Positions 24,468 to 31,757 of a DNA stretch of 64,000 bases are shown piece after piece (the stretch's first letter is position 1; the number at the start of each line of letters is the position of its first letter). The notes under the pieces were generated by a model that saw only the letters and a program-made list of their open reading frames with translations, was not told where the DNA came from and did no database searches. Location: positions 1 through 64,000 of the forward strand of contig JAOAQZ010000044.1 of the NCBI GenBank assembly GCA_025210795.1. The letters run 5' to 3'. Origin of the DNA: Cohaesibacter sp. (GTDB taxonomy: Bacteria; Pseudomonadota; Alphaproteobacteria; Rhizobiales; Cohaesibacteraceae). Made by a program: the position numbers and the translations under genes.

Positions 24468-25256
24468 ATGTCTCTTAGCCCGCTCTTTCCCTCGTTTGCC
24501 CAAAACCAGATCAAGGGCGTCTTGTTTGACCGCGATGGAACCTTGCTGGATTTGCAAAAAACCTGGGCCGGAGCCTTTTATTACATGATCCGCGAAATGG
24601 CGCGCGAGGATGAAGACAAAATTCGCCAGATAGCAGATTATTCCGGCTATCTTCTGGAAAGCCGCAGCTTTGACATGACCTCGCGATTGCTCACCGGTGC
24701 CCCCTCAGACTATTGCCCCCGCTGGGCCGAGATTTGCGAGCGCCCCTATGGGGACGAATTTATCGGCTATTTCACCGATCTTTCGCTGAAATATTGCGAT
24801 GTTTCGCCAACCTTCCTGCCCGGTGCTCAAGAGGCTCTGCGCGCGCTCAAAGACGCGGGTATTCCCCTTGGCATTGCCACCAATGGTACGGAGAGCAGCG
24901 CCCGCCGCCAAATGGCCAGCCTGACAATTGAAGAGGATTTCTGCTTTGTCGCTGGCTATGATTCCGGCTATGGGGCAAAGCCTGAACCGGGGCAGATCCT
25001 TGCCTTTGCCGAGCATCTGGGCTGTGAGGCATCTGACATTCTAATGGTGGGGGATAGCTTGCATGATATCCATGCAGGCAAGGCCGCAGGCTGCCTGACC
25101 ATGGGTGTGCCTACTGGGGCCTGCACGCAGGATGAGCTGGCAGCGGATGCCGATCAGGTCCTGCCAAGCCTTGCCGATTTGCCGCTTGCTCTGGGCCTGT
25201 CCCTCCCTGCAAGCCCCGCACAGCCCCGACCCATGCGGCCGGGCACAGAGCTGTAA
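24468..25256 (+). CDS. HAD-family phosphatase, phosphoglycolate-phosphatase-like
   Basis: A 262-residue hydrolase of HAD subfamily IA. Motif I is LFDRDGTLLD (about 20-29; both Asp present), motif II the Thr of GIATNGTESS, motif III the Lys of YGAKPEPGQ, and motif IV MVGDSLHDIHAGKAAG. The helical cap (about 35-100) suits small substrates such as phosphoglycolate. The arginine in D-R-D-G, instead of a hydrophobic residue, is seen in some phosphoglycolate phosphatases. The last 30 residues are Pro/Leu-rich and low in complexity. It lies 83 bases after marR and converges on the LysR gene with a 13-base gap. Confidence 0.87.
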   Translation: MSLSPLFPSFAQNQIKGVLFDRDGTLLDLQKTWAGAFYYMIREMAREDEDKIRQIADYSGYLLESRSFDMTSRLLTGAPSDYCPRWAEICERPYGDEFIGYFTDLSLKYCDVSPTFLPGAQEALRALKDAGIPLGIATNGTESSARRQMASLTIEEDFCFVAGYDSGYGAKPEPGQILAFAEHLGCEASDILMVGDSLHDIHAGKAAGCLTMGVPTGACTQDELAADADQVLPSLADLPLALGLSLPASPAQPRPMRPGTEL

Positions 25257-25269
25257 GGTCAGTTTTGAT

Positions 25270-26247
25270 CTAGGCAGTTTGTTGACTATGCGCTGCCGCT
25301 CCATTCTTTGGACATTCAACATCTGCAAGAGAATGATGATAGCTGCATGGCAGCTCTTTAGCGACATCCTTGATCAGCTCTCGGAACCATTTGTGGCGCG
25401 GGGAATGACGGTTGCGGACATGCCAAACCATGTGAAAATCCATAGCCTTGAGGGCAACCGGCACTTCGATCCAGGCAAAATCGCGAAACACGGTATGGGC
25501 AAGGCGCGAGGGGGCCGTTGCCAGCATGGCGGTGCCACGTGCAACATTGGCAATGGAGCCAAAGCTGGGCGCACAATAGGCGACATGCCGATCCAGCCCC
25601 AGCTTTCTCAAACCGCGGTCAATATCGGTGGTTTCATCGCTGGAGACTGCAAGAATGCCATGGCGTGAGGCGGCAAACTCCTCAACACTTTGAGGCGCCT
25701 CGCGCACTGTCGGATCATAAAAGGTAACCATGCGGTCATTGCTAATGGCTGTCGCTACCAGATCCGAGCTTTCTGTATCTTTCAGCGGGCAGAGCGCGAT
25801 ATCAGCGTCCCCGTCTTTAAGGCTGTCAAGCGTGACCGGTTGAAAGACATGTGTGCGCAGGCTTGAGCCCGGTGCAAGGCTTTGCAGACGGTCAAAAATC
25901 ATCGGCACGAACATGTCATGCTCAAAATCATTGCCGATAATCGTAAAGCGATGCTTGGAGGAGGACGGGTCAAAGCTGGATTTATCATGCAGGCTTTGCA
26001 GCGAGGACAGGACATGCCCGATCTCGTCAATCATGCCATCCATCCGCTCTGTGGGCACCATGCTGCGCCCTGTTTTGAGGAAAAGCGGATCCCCCAGCAA
26101 GGTGCGCATCCGCTCCAGCGAATGGCTGACGGTGGATTGGGTCACCCCCAGATTTTGCGCCGCAATCGTCACCGAGCGATGCTCATAGATAAGTTTGAGC
26201 ATGTGGAGTGAGCGCCCGTCAAGGGATAGGTAATCGAAATTATTCAT
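25270..26247 (-). CDS. LysR-family transcriptional regulator
   Basis: A 325-residue regulator. The N-terminal winged helix (about 10-70) has SVTIAAQNLGVTQSTVSHSLERMRTLLGDPLF, close to the NodD/LeuO-like branch, and the effector domain starts near residue 98 (RFTIIGNDF). It is divergent from a WrbA-like flavodoxin gene, the usual LysR arrangement, and a perfect inverted repeat lies between them (26263-26276). It probably controls the flavodoxin, perhaps in response to a quinone or aromatic compound (inference). Its 3' end almost touches the convergent HAD gene. Confidence 0.88.
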   Translation of the reverse strand: MNNFDYLSLDGRSLHMLKLIYEHRSVTIAAQNLGVTQSTVSHSLERMRTLLGDPLFLKTGRSMVPTERMDGMIDEIGHVLSSLQSLHDKSSFDPSSSKHRFTIIGNDFEHDMFVPMIFDRLQSLAPGSSLRTHVFQPVTLDSLKDGDADIALCPLKDTESSDLVATAISNDRMVTFYDPTVREAPQSVEEFAASRHGILAVSSDETTDIDRGLRKLGLDRHVAYCAPSFGSIANVARGTAMLATAPSRLAHTVFRDFAWIEVPVALKAMDFHMVWHVRNRHSPRHKWFRELIKDVAKELPCSYHHSLADVECPKNGAAAHSQQTA

Positions 26248-26262
26248 AACAAAGATGATTAT

Positions 26263-26276
26263 AATGCATTTGCATT
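26263..26276. promoter_or_regulatory. Inverted repeat, candidate LysR operator
   Basis: AATGCA-TT-TGCATT is a perfect 14-base symmetrical site, 16 bases before the lysR start and 88 before the flavodoxin start, in the shared promoter region. A T-N11-A core, typical of LysR sites, can be drawn through it. Confidence 0.5.
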
Positions 26277-26363
26277 CATGATTTCAATCAATAATTAATG
26301 AAAGGCAAGCAGCGGATTTTGATCCCGCCCTTACTTCAGTTTGAAATTCAAGGAATAATCGTC

Positions 26364-26939
26364 ATGTCCGACACAAAGCCGACCATCGCCATTCTGTATC
26401 ATTCAGGCTATGGCCACACCGAAGCTCTGGCCAATTCTGTTGCCAAGGGCGCACAGGATGCCGGTGCCACTGTTACCATGATCAAGGCCGATGATGAGGC
26501 CAAAGACTGGGAGGCACTGGCCTCAGCCGATGCCATCATCTTTGGCAGCCCCACCTATATGGGCTCTGTCTCTGCCCAGTTTAAAACCATGATGGATGAA
26601 AGCTCCAAAGTCTGGATGGAGCAGGGCTGGAAAGACAAGTTGGCCGCAGGCTTTACTGTCTCCGCCTCATGGTCCGGCGACAAGCTCAACACCCTGATGC
26701 AAATGTCCGTCTTTGCCGCCCAGCATGGCATGCTGTGGGTCGGCCTTGGGGAAATGCCCGGCAATAACAGCTCCCAGTCCAGCGCCGATGATATCAACCG
26801 CGTGGGCTCTTATCTGGGTATGATGGCGCAGGCCAATGCCGATCAGGGCGCTGATGTGGTGCCTCCATCTTCAGATCACAGAACCGCTGAAATTCTGGGT
26901 GCACGCGTTACCAAAACAGCCCAGCGCCTTGCAGCCTAA
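26364..26939 (+). CDS. WrbA-like flavodoxin/NAD(P)H:quinone oxidoreductase
   Basis: A 191-residue flavodoxin-fold protein. The FMN phosphate loop is YHSGYGHTEALA (about 13-24). SPTYMGSVSAQFKTMMD (about 66-82) and SASWSGDKLNTLMQMSVFAAQHGM (about 101-124) supply the isoalloxazine and NAD(P)H contacts known in WrbA-type quinone reductases, which reduce quinones by two electrons and avoid semiquinones. The start at 26364 is set by AAGGA and by the fold. The gene is divergent from a LysR regulator. It is followed by a short tandem repeat and then a terminator. Confidence 0.87.
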   Translation: MSDTKPTIAILYHSGYGHTEALANSVAKGAQDAGATVTMIKADDEAKDWEALASADAIIFGSPTYMGSVSAQFKTMMDESSKVWMEQGWKDKLAAGFTVSASWSGDKLNTLMQMSVFAAQHGMLWVGLGEMPGNNSSQSSADDINRVGSYLGMMAQANADQGADVVPPSSDHRTAEILGARVTKTAQRLAA

Positions 26940-26945
26940 GGCATA

Positions 26946-26985
26946 AGCCAAGACACAATAGCCAAGACACAATAGCCAAGACGCA
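26946..26985 (+). repeat. 14-bp tandem repeat after the flavodoxin gene
   Basis: AGCCAAGACACAAT occurs at 26946-26959 and 26960-26973, followed by a partial, diverged third copy (AGCCAAGACGCAA). It starts 7 bases after the flavodoxin stop codon. Confidence 0.8.
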
Positions 26986-27065
26986 AATCGCGACAAATCA
27001 GGCCCCTTAGGGTCAGCGCTGGTCCGTGCTGGCCAAGAACGGGGGCTGATTGGCGTCTTGATTAA

Positions 27066-27095
27066 AAAAGGCAGGGTCTGGTCCCCCTGCCTTTT
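27066..27095 (+). terminator. Bidirectional terminator hairpin
   Basis: AAAAGGCAGGG / CCCTGCCTTTT, a perfect 11-bp stem with an 8-base loop, between the flavodoxin and acyl-CoA ligase genes. Confidence 0.85.
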
Positions 27096-27200
27096 GCCTC
27101 TTCTTCTCAGCAAAAAGGATAGGGGGAGAGAGCCTCTTTCGCCGTTTCCTGCGTCGTTTTACACCTTCCAAAATGCATTATTTCAGGCTAGAGTTCATTA

Positions 27201-27220
27201 AACGAACGATGGTTTGTTTT
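27201..27220 (+). promoter_or_regulatory. Putative operator shared with acuI
   Basis: AACGAACGATGGTTTGTTTT contains a near-perfect inverted repeat, AAACGAAC-GATG-GTTTGTTT if the preceding A is included. Its last 16 bases match the acuI upstream sequence at 15 positions. It lies about 91 bases before the ATG and overlaps the likely promoter (TATAAAAT at 27221-27228). Confidence 0.5.
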
Positions 27221-27310
27221 TATAAAATATGCTCTGCACCATAAGAATAGATCACCATCATGCAGAGCCTGTTTTCTCTGGCTATCGGGGCAGAGACGAG
27301 GGAGGAACAT

Positions 27311-28945
27311 ATGTTTGGCTCAATGCAGGATTGGCCGCTGACCTGTAACAAGGTGCTGGACCACGCTGCCCGCTTTCATAAAAATCGTGAAATCATCTCG
27401 CGTTCGGTCGAAGGACCCATCACCCGCCAGACCTATGCCCAGACCCGTGATCGGGCGCTAGCTCTGGCCAAGCGACTGGATCGCTATGGCTTGAGAAAAG
27501 GCGATAGGGCGGCAACGCTGGCATGGAATACGGTGCGCCATATGGAGGTCTGGTACGGCCTTACCGGTATTGGCGCTGTCTATCACACCGTCAATCCCCG
27601 CCTGTTTCCCGAGCAAATCAGCTGGATCATCAATCATGCTGAAGACCGGCTGTTGTTTGTCGATCTTACCTTCGTTCCCATTGTCGAGCAGATTATTGAT
27701 CAGTTGCCCCTTATCGAGCTGGTCATCATCCTGACCGATACCGGGCATATGCCCAAGACGTCCCTTGCCAATTGCGTGGCCTATGAGGACTGGCTGGCGG
27801 AAAGCGACAGCGATTTTAACTGGGTGGATGTGGATGAAAATGATGCCGCTGGCATGTGCTATACATCCGGCACCACAGGCAATCCCAAGGGCGTGGTCTA
27901 TTCCCATCGCTCCAACGTGCTCCATGCTTTCCAAAGCTCTTTGCCGGATATGATGAACCTTTCGGCAAAAGATAGAGTGTTGCCGGTTGTCCCCCTCTTT
28001 CATGCCAATGGCTGGGCGCTTGCCTTCTCCGCCCCCCTTAACGGCGCTACCCTGGTTCTGCCCGGGGCTTTGATGGACGGCGAATCCATCTATGAATTGC
28101 TTTCAACCGAGAAATGCACTTTCTCCGGTGCTGTGCCCACGGTCTGGCTGATGCTGATCCAGTATATGCAGCGCAATGATCTCTATCTGCCAGATCTGGA
28201 GCGCGTCGTTATCGGTGGCTCGGCCTGTCCGCGCTCCATGACCAAGGCCTTCCGCGATGATTACGGGGTGGAGGTGATGCATGCCTGGGGCATGACAGAG
28301 CTCAGCCCGATCGGCACCATCTGCTCTATGAAGCCCGAATATGCCGACCTTGAAGGGGAAGCGTGGCTCGATATCAAGGAAACCGCCGGCCATCCGCCCT
28401 TTGGGGTCGAGATGAAAATCGTTGATGACGAGAATAAGGAACTGCCGTGGAATGGCGCAGCCTTTGGCCGCCTTCTGGTGCGTGGCCCCTGCGTTACCCG
28501 CAGCTATTACAAGCTTGAGGGTGAGCAATTTGTAGATGAGGAAGGCTGGTTTGATACCGGTGACGTCGCCACCATTGATGAATGGGGCTATATGCAAATC
28601 ACCGATCGCTCCAAGGATGTCATCAAATCGGGCGGCGAATGGATTTCTTCCATCGATCTGGAAAATCTTGCCATCGGTCATCCGGCGGTGGCAGAGGCAG
28701 CAGTGATCGGGGTCAAACATTCCAAATGGGACGAGCGACCGTTGCTGATTCTCATGCTCAGCGACGAAGAAGAAGCCACCCGCGACGAAATTCTTGCCTA
28801 TATGGACGGAAAAATCGCCAAATGGTGGATGCCCGACGATGTCGTCTTTGTTGACGAAATCCCGCACACGGCAACAGGGAAAATCAAAAAAGTCGCGCTG
28901 CGAGAACAGTTTAAGGACTATAAGTTACCCAGCGATCCAACCTGA
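27311..28945 (+). CDS. Acyl-CoA synthetase, DmdB/medium-chain type
   Basis: A 544-residue AMP-forming ligase. Motifs are YTSGTTGNPKGVVYSHRS (ATP loop, about 187-204), GGSACPRS, HAWGMTELSPIG, the YYKLEGEQFVDEEGWFDTGD hinge region, DRSKDVIKSGGEWIS and the C-terminal catalytic lysine in TATGKIKK. Length and N-terminus (MFGSMQDWPL...LDHAARFHKNREI) resemble 3-(methylthio)propionyl-CoA ligases of the DMSP demethylation pathway, as well as general medium-chain fatty acid ligases; sequence alone does not separate them. ATG 27311 follows GGGAGG at ideal spacing; ATG 27260 is possible but less likely. The motif shared with acuI upstream suggests joint control. Confidence 0.88.
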   Translation: MFGSMQDWPLTCNKVLDHAARFHKNREIISRSVEGPITRQTYAQTRDRALALAKRLDRYGLRKGDRAATLAWNTVRHMEVWYGLTGIGAVYHTVNPRLFPEQISWIINHAEDRLLFVDLTFVPIVEQIIDQLPLIELVIILTDTGHMPKTSLANCVAYEDWLAESDSDFNWVDVDENDAAGMCYTSGTTGNPKGVVYSHRSNVLHAFQSSLPDMMNLSAKDRVLPVVPLFHANGWALAFSAPLNGATLVLPGALMDGESIYELLSTEKCTFSGAVPTVWLMLIQYMQRNDLYLPDLERVVIGGSACPRSMTKAFRDDYGVEVMHAWGMTELSPIGTICSMKPEYADLEGEAWLDIKETAGHPPFGVEMKIVDDENKELPWNGAAFGRLLVRGPCVTRSYYKLEGEQFVDEEGWFDTGDVATIDEWGYMQITDRSKDVIKSGGEWISSIDLENLAIGHPAVAEAAVIGVKHSKWDERPLLILMLSDEEEATRDEILAYMDGKIAKWWMPDDVVFVDEIPHTATGKIKKVALREQFKDYKLPSDPT

Positions 28946-28971
28946 TCTGTTGGTGGGCCAGCTCCCGCGGC

Positions 28972-28992
28972 CTCAATTTGGGGCTGCGGGAG
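28972..28992. terminator. Hairpin after the acyl-CoA ligase gene
   Basis: CTCCCGC / GCGGGAG form a stem, extended by a few imperfect pairs, 27 bases after the stop codon. No T-run follows, so termination is only probable. Confidence 0.45.
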
Positions 28993-29119
28993 TGCGATAT
29001 TTGTGATCTAGCCTTTGCTTGCATTGAGATTGCAGCGCAATATCCCTACACTGCCCCAATTACAAAGCTGATTTCGGGTGCGATTGAGGCTTGATAGGAC
29101 GGCGAGGGCACTCCACTCT

Positions 29120-30028
29120 ATGAGCGGGCACTATTCATTTATCATTTCCAAACCGGCAAAATGGGCCCTGTGGCTTGCAAGGCTGTCCATACCGGTTGCG
29201 TTGATTTCTTTTTTGATGCTGCGCTTTGGCGGGATGCATCCCTCTATTGTTGTCTTTTGTTTTGCAACAGCCATTATTCTGGCGCTGCTATCGCTGCTGG
29301 TCAGCCTGATCGCCTTCCCCTCTATCTGGGTTGACGGGCATAAGGGCGGACGCCGTCTGTGGGGTGCGTTCTTGCGCGGGCTGGTGGTGTTGGTGCCAGC
29401 CTTGGTGCTGGTCTATTTTTATGTCTCCCGCCCCGCTTTCTCTGATCTCTCGACCAATCCTGCCAATCCACCCCTGTTTGAGGCCGCTTGGCAGGCCCGC
29501 GAAGACGGTGACAATTTGCTTGATATCGGCAGCGAAGAGAGCCGCAACGAGCAGGCCGCGGCCTATCCCGAACTTGAAAGCCATTCGGTGGATCAAAGCC
29601 CGGTTCTGATGTTTCTGGTGCTAAAAGATCTGGTCACAGAGGCCGGCTGGTCCATCCTCGGCGAGGTCGTGCCCAGTGAAGACAAGCCCGAAGGCATGCT
29701 GGAGGCAACCGGCACCAATATCTTTACCGGCCTGCGCTATGCCGTCGTGCTGCGTATTCAGGATAACGGCAATGAAGGCACCTTGCTGGATATGCGCTCG
29801 GCGTCTCTTTGGGGGCCGCATGATCTGGGACAGAATGCCCGCCGCATCAAAGGCTTCTTTGGGCAGGTGGATGAAAAACTGCGCCAAAGCACCAAATTAT
29901 ATGAATTAAAACTGGAAGAGCTGGAGCGTCAGGAGCGCCTCAAGCGTGGTCCGCTGCCGCGCAGAAAGCCGAAAATCCCGCCCAAAAGCAATCAAAAGAA
30001 ATCAAAGAAACAAACAAGCACCGGCTAG
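29120..30028 (+). CDS. DUF1499-domain membrane protein
   Basis: A 302-residue membrane protein. Three hydrophobic helices (about 13-32, 37-65 and 82-105) precede a DUF1499 domain (about 150-265), recognised by PELESHSVDQSP, the AATGTNIFTGLRYAVVLRI-like strand (EATGTNIFTGLRYAVVLRI here) and MRSASLWGPHDLGQNARRIKGF. DUF1499 proteins are widespread in alphaproteobacteria and cyanobacteria and have no established function. The C-terminal 40 residues are a lysine/proline-rich tail (RRKPKIPPKS...). The start at ATG 29120 is placed just before helix 1; the open frame begins 14 codons earlier. Confidence 0.82.
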   Translation: MSGHYSFIISKPAKWALWLARLSIPVALISFLMLRFGGMHPSIVVFCFATAIILALLSLLVSLIAFPSIWVDGHKGGRRLWGAFLRGLVVLVPALVLVYFYVSRPAFSDLSTNPANPPLFEAAWQAREDGDNLLDIGSEESRNEQAAAYPELESHSVDQSPVLMFLVLKDLVTEAGWSILGEVVPSEDKPEGMLEATGTNIFTGLRYAVVLRIQDNGNEGTLLDMRSASLWGPHDLGQNARRIKGFFGQVDEKLRQSTKLYELKLEELERQERLKRGPLPRRKPKIPPKSNQKKSKKQTSTG

Positions 30029-30059
30029 CGCCAGCGGTTAAAACAGACTAGCGCCAGCG
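30025..30059. repeat. 12-bp direct repeat spanning the stops of two convergent genes
   Basis: CTAGCGCCAGCG occurs at 30025-30036 and 30048-30059. The first copy overlaps the DUF1499 stop codon and the second the stop codon of the FAD oxidoreductase on the other strand. Confidence 0.7.
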
Positions 30060-31448
30060 ATCATAGGTGGTAAGCGCAAGCAAACCCGCTTTCATAGCCC
30101 ATGCCTGCAAGGCAGGGAAGGGATAAGCGTTAAGCGGCATGCGGAAGGCAAGGGGCAGGGCGTCATACCGGCGCTTTGCCGCCATGATATCGGCGATCTG
30201 GGCTCCGGCCCAAGCCCCCAGCGCCATCCCGCGCCCGTGATAGCCTTGCGCCGTCCAGACGCCAGGCATCTCGGCCACCGGCCCGATATGGGGAAGGCCG
30301 CTGGCGTGAAAACTGGTAAGGCCGGACCAGAAATGGCTTGGCTCCAGATCCGCCCAAGCAGGAAAAGTCTGTGCAAAGGCGGCGCGAAGGCGCGGGGCAA
30401 ATTGCTCTTCCCCAAGCCTGGATGCATCCCAGCTCCCCCAGAGGCCGCCATAAACTCCAAACAGCATGCGTCCACCCGGTAAAAGGCGGAAGAAATAGGG
30501 GAGCCGTCTTGCGTCCCGTGTCATCACATCGCTCCACCAGCCTTGTGCCTGAAGTCGGGCCTCACTGAGTGGCGGGGTGACCAGCGCGTGAGCCAGCACA
30601 GGCAGGCTGCATCCGGCAAGACTTGGGGCACTGCGCTGCGAGGTGTAACCATTTGTGGCCACCAGCACCTGTTTTGCCAGCACAGAGCCAAGGGATGTAT
30701 GAACCCGCACCCGTCCGTCACGCTCTGGCGAGATGGCAATCACATCGCTTTGACCATAAAGATCGGCTCCGGCCTGATGACAGGCGGTGGCCAGTGCCAT
30801 GCTATAGCGAAGGGGATGAAGGCCAAATCCGGCTTTGATATGCAATCCCCCAAGGCAATGATCCTGCTGCCCCCTATGATGCATGCCATGGTCCAGCAAA
30901 TGGGCGGAGGACAAAAAGTCCGCGCCAACGGACAGGGTTGAGGCATAAAAGGAAGCCTGCTCGCGCAGGGCGATGGCTTGGGCGGGGCTATGGGCCAGCA
31001 CCAGCTCGCCGTCTCCCTGGATTTGCGCATCCGCTCCCAATTCGCGGATCGAGGCTTTAAGGAAAGCCAGCGCCTGCACCTGACTTTGCCCAAAGCGGAT
31101 GGCTTCGGCTTCGCCCAGCTTTTTCACAATCATCTTATGCTGTCGCGAGGCATCCATAAAAAAGCCCCCGCCGAGCCCGCAAAACCCGAAGCTTCGGCCA
31201 GAGGCCCCCCAGCCGGGATAGGCACTGTCTAAAAGCGCCACCTTGCGCTGATGGCGACCTGCAAGGCGCAGGGCTGCATTAAGTCCTGTGACCCCGCCGC
31301 CGACAACCACACAATCGGCCACCTGATCGGAGCTAAGCTGCTGAAACAAAAATTGCGGCACAACCGCGCTGTCCCGCCAGTAGGACAGGCCTTCCCCTTC
31401 AAGCGCATAGGCGTCGGGGTCATGCTGGCGATTATGCAAATCACTCAT
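30048..31448 (-). CDS. FAD-dependent amino-group oxidoreductase (DAO family)
   Basis: A 466-residue flavoprotein of the PuuB/OrdL group. The dinucleotide loop VVVGGGVTGLNAALRLAG is at about 47-64, and GRSFGFCGLGGGF (about 84-96) is the second FAD segment. LVATNGYTS (about 265-273) and HIGPVAEMPGVWTAQGYHGRGM (about 390-411) match gamma-glutamylputrescine and related oxidases. It probably oxidises an amine or N-methyl amino acid with release of aldehyde or hydrogen peroxide. The divergent neighbour is a succinate-semialdehyde dehydrogenase, which would suit putrescine or GABA catabolism (inference). The ATG at 31448 gives the normal family length. Confidence 0.87.
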   Translation of the reverse strand: MSDLHNRQHDPDAYALEGEGLSYWRDSAVVPQFLFQQLSSDQVADCVVVGGGVTGLNAALRLAGRHQRKVALLDSAYPGWGASGRSFGFCGLGGGFFMDASRQHKMIVKKLGEAEAIRFGQSQVQALAFLKASIRELGADAQIQGDGELVLAHSPAQAIALREQASFYASTLSVGADFLSSAHLLDHGMHHRGQQDHCLGGLHIKAGFGLHPLRYSMALATACHQAGADLYGQSDVIAISPERDGRVRVHTSLGSVLAKQVLVATNGYTSQRSAPSLAGCSLPVLAHALVTPPLSEARLQAQGWWSDVMTRDARRLPYFFRLLPGGRMLFGVYGGLWGSWDASRLGEEQFAPRLRAAFAQTFPAWADLEPSHFWSGLTSFHASGLPHIGPVAEMPGVWTAQGYHGRGMALGAWAGAQIADIMAAKRRYDALPLAFRMPLNAYPFPALQAWAMKAGLLALTTYDRWR

Positions 31449-31757
31449 CGCGGCACATCCAGATTACGGCAGGGAAGAGCGGCCGGTGAAACACCTGTGC
31501 ACGGGGCTGCGTATTTTGCCGTGGATCTGGAAAACCTGCCCACAGACAAGAATTGTGTGTGATTGCCCCTGCTCAATGCTTGACGCATCCTTGTTGCTCG
31601 CTTTTGATAGGCCAACATTTCAAATCAGCCCGATGCCTGCCATCAGGCCTGCCTGTCTGTATGCTTGTGAGCAGGAATGTCTGGTCTGTCAAGCCAGCGG
31701 GCGGAACTTCCAAAAGAACCAGTATAGCAGGGCACACCCTGTATGAGAGGAAATGTC
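31449..31757. other. Divergent promoter region of the oxidase and gabD
   Basis: A 309-base gap between divergent genes with no ORF of merit. It presumably contains both promoters; I found no regulator site that I can name. Confidence 0.5.
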
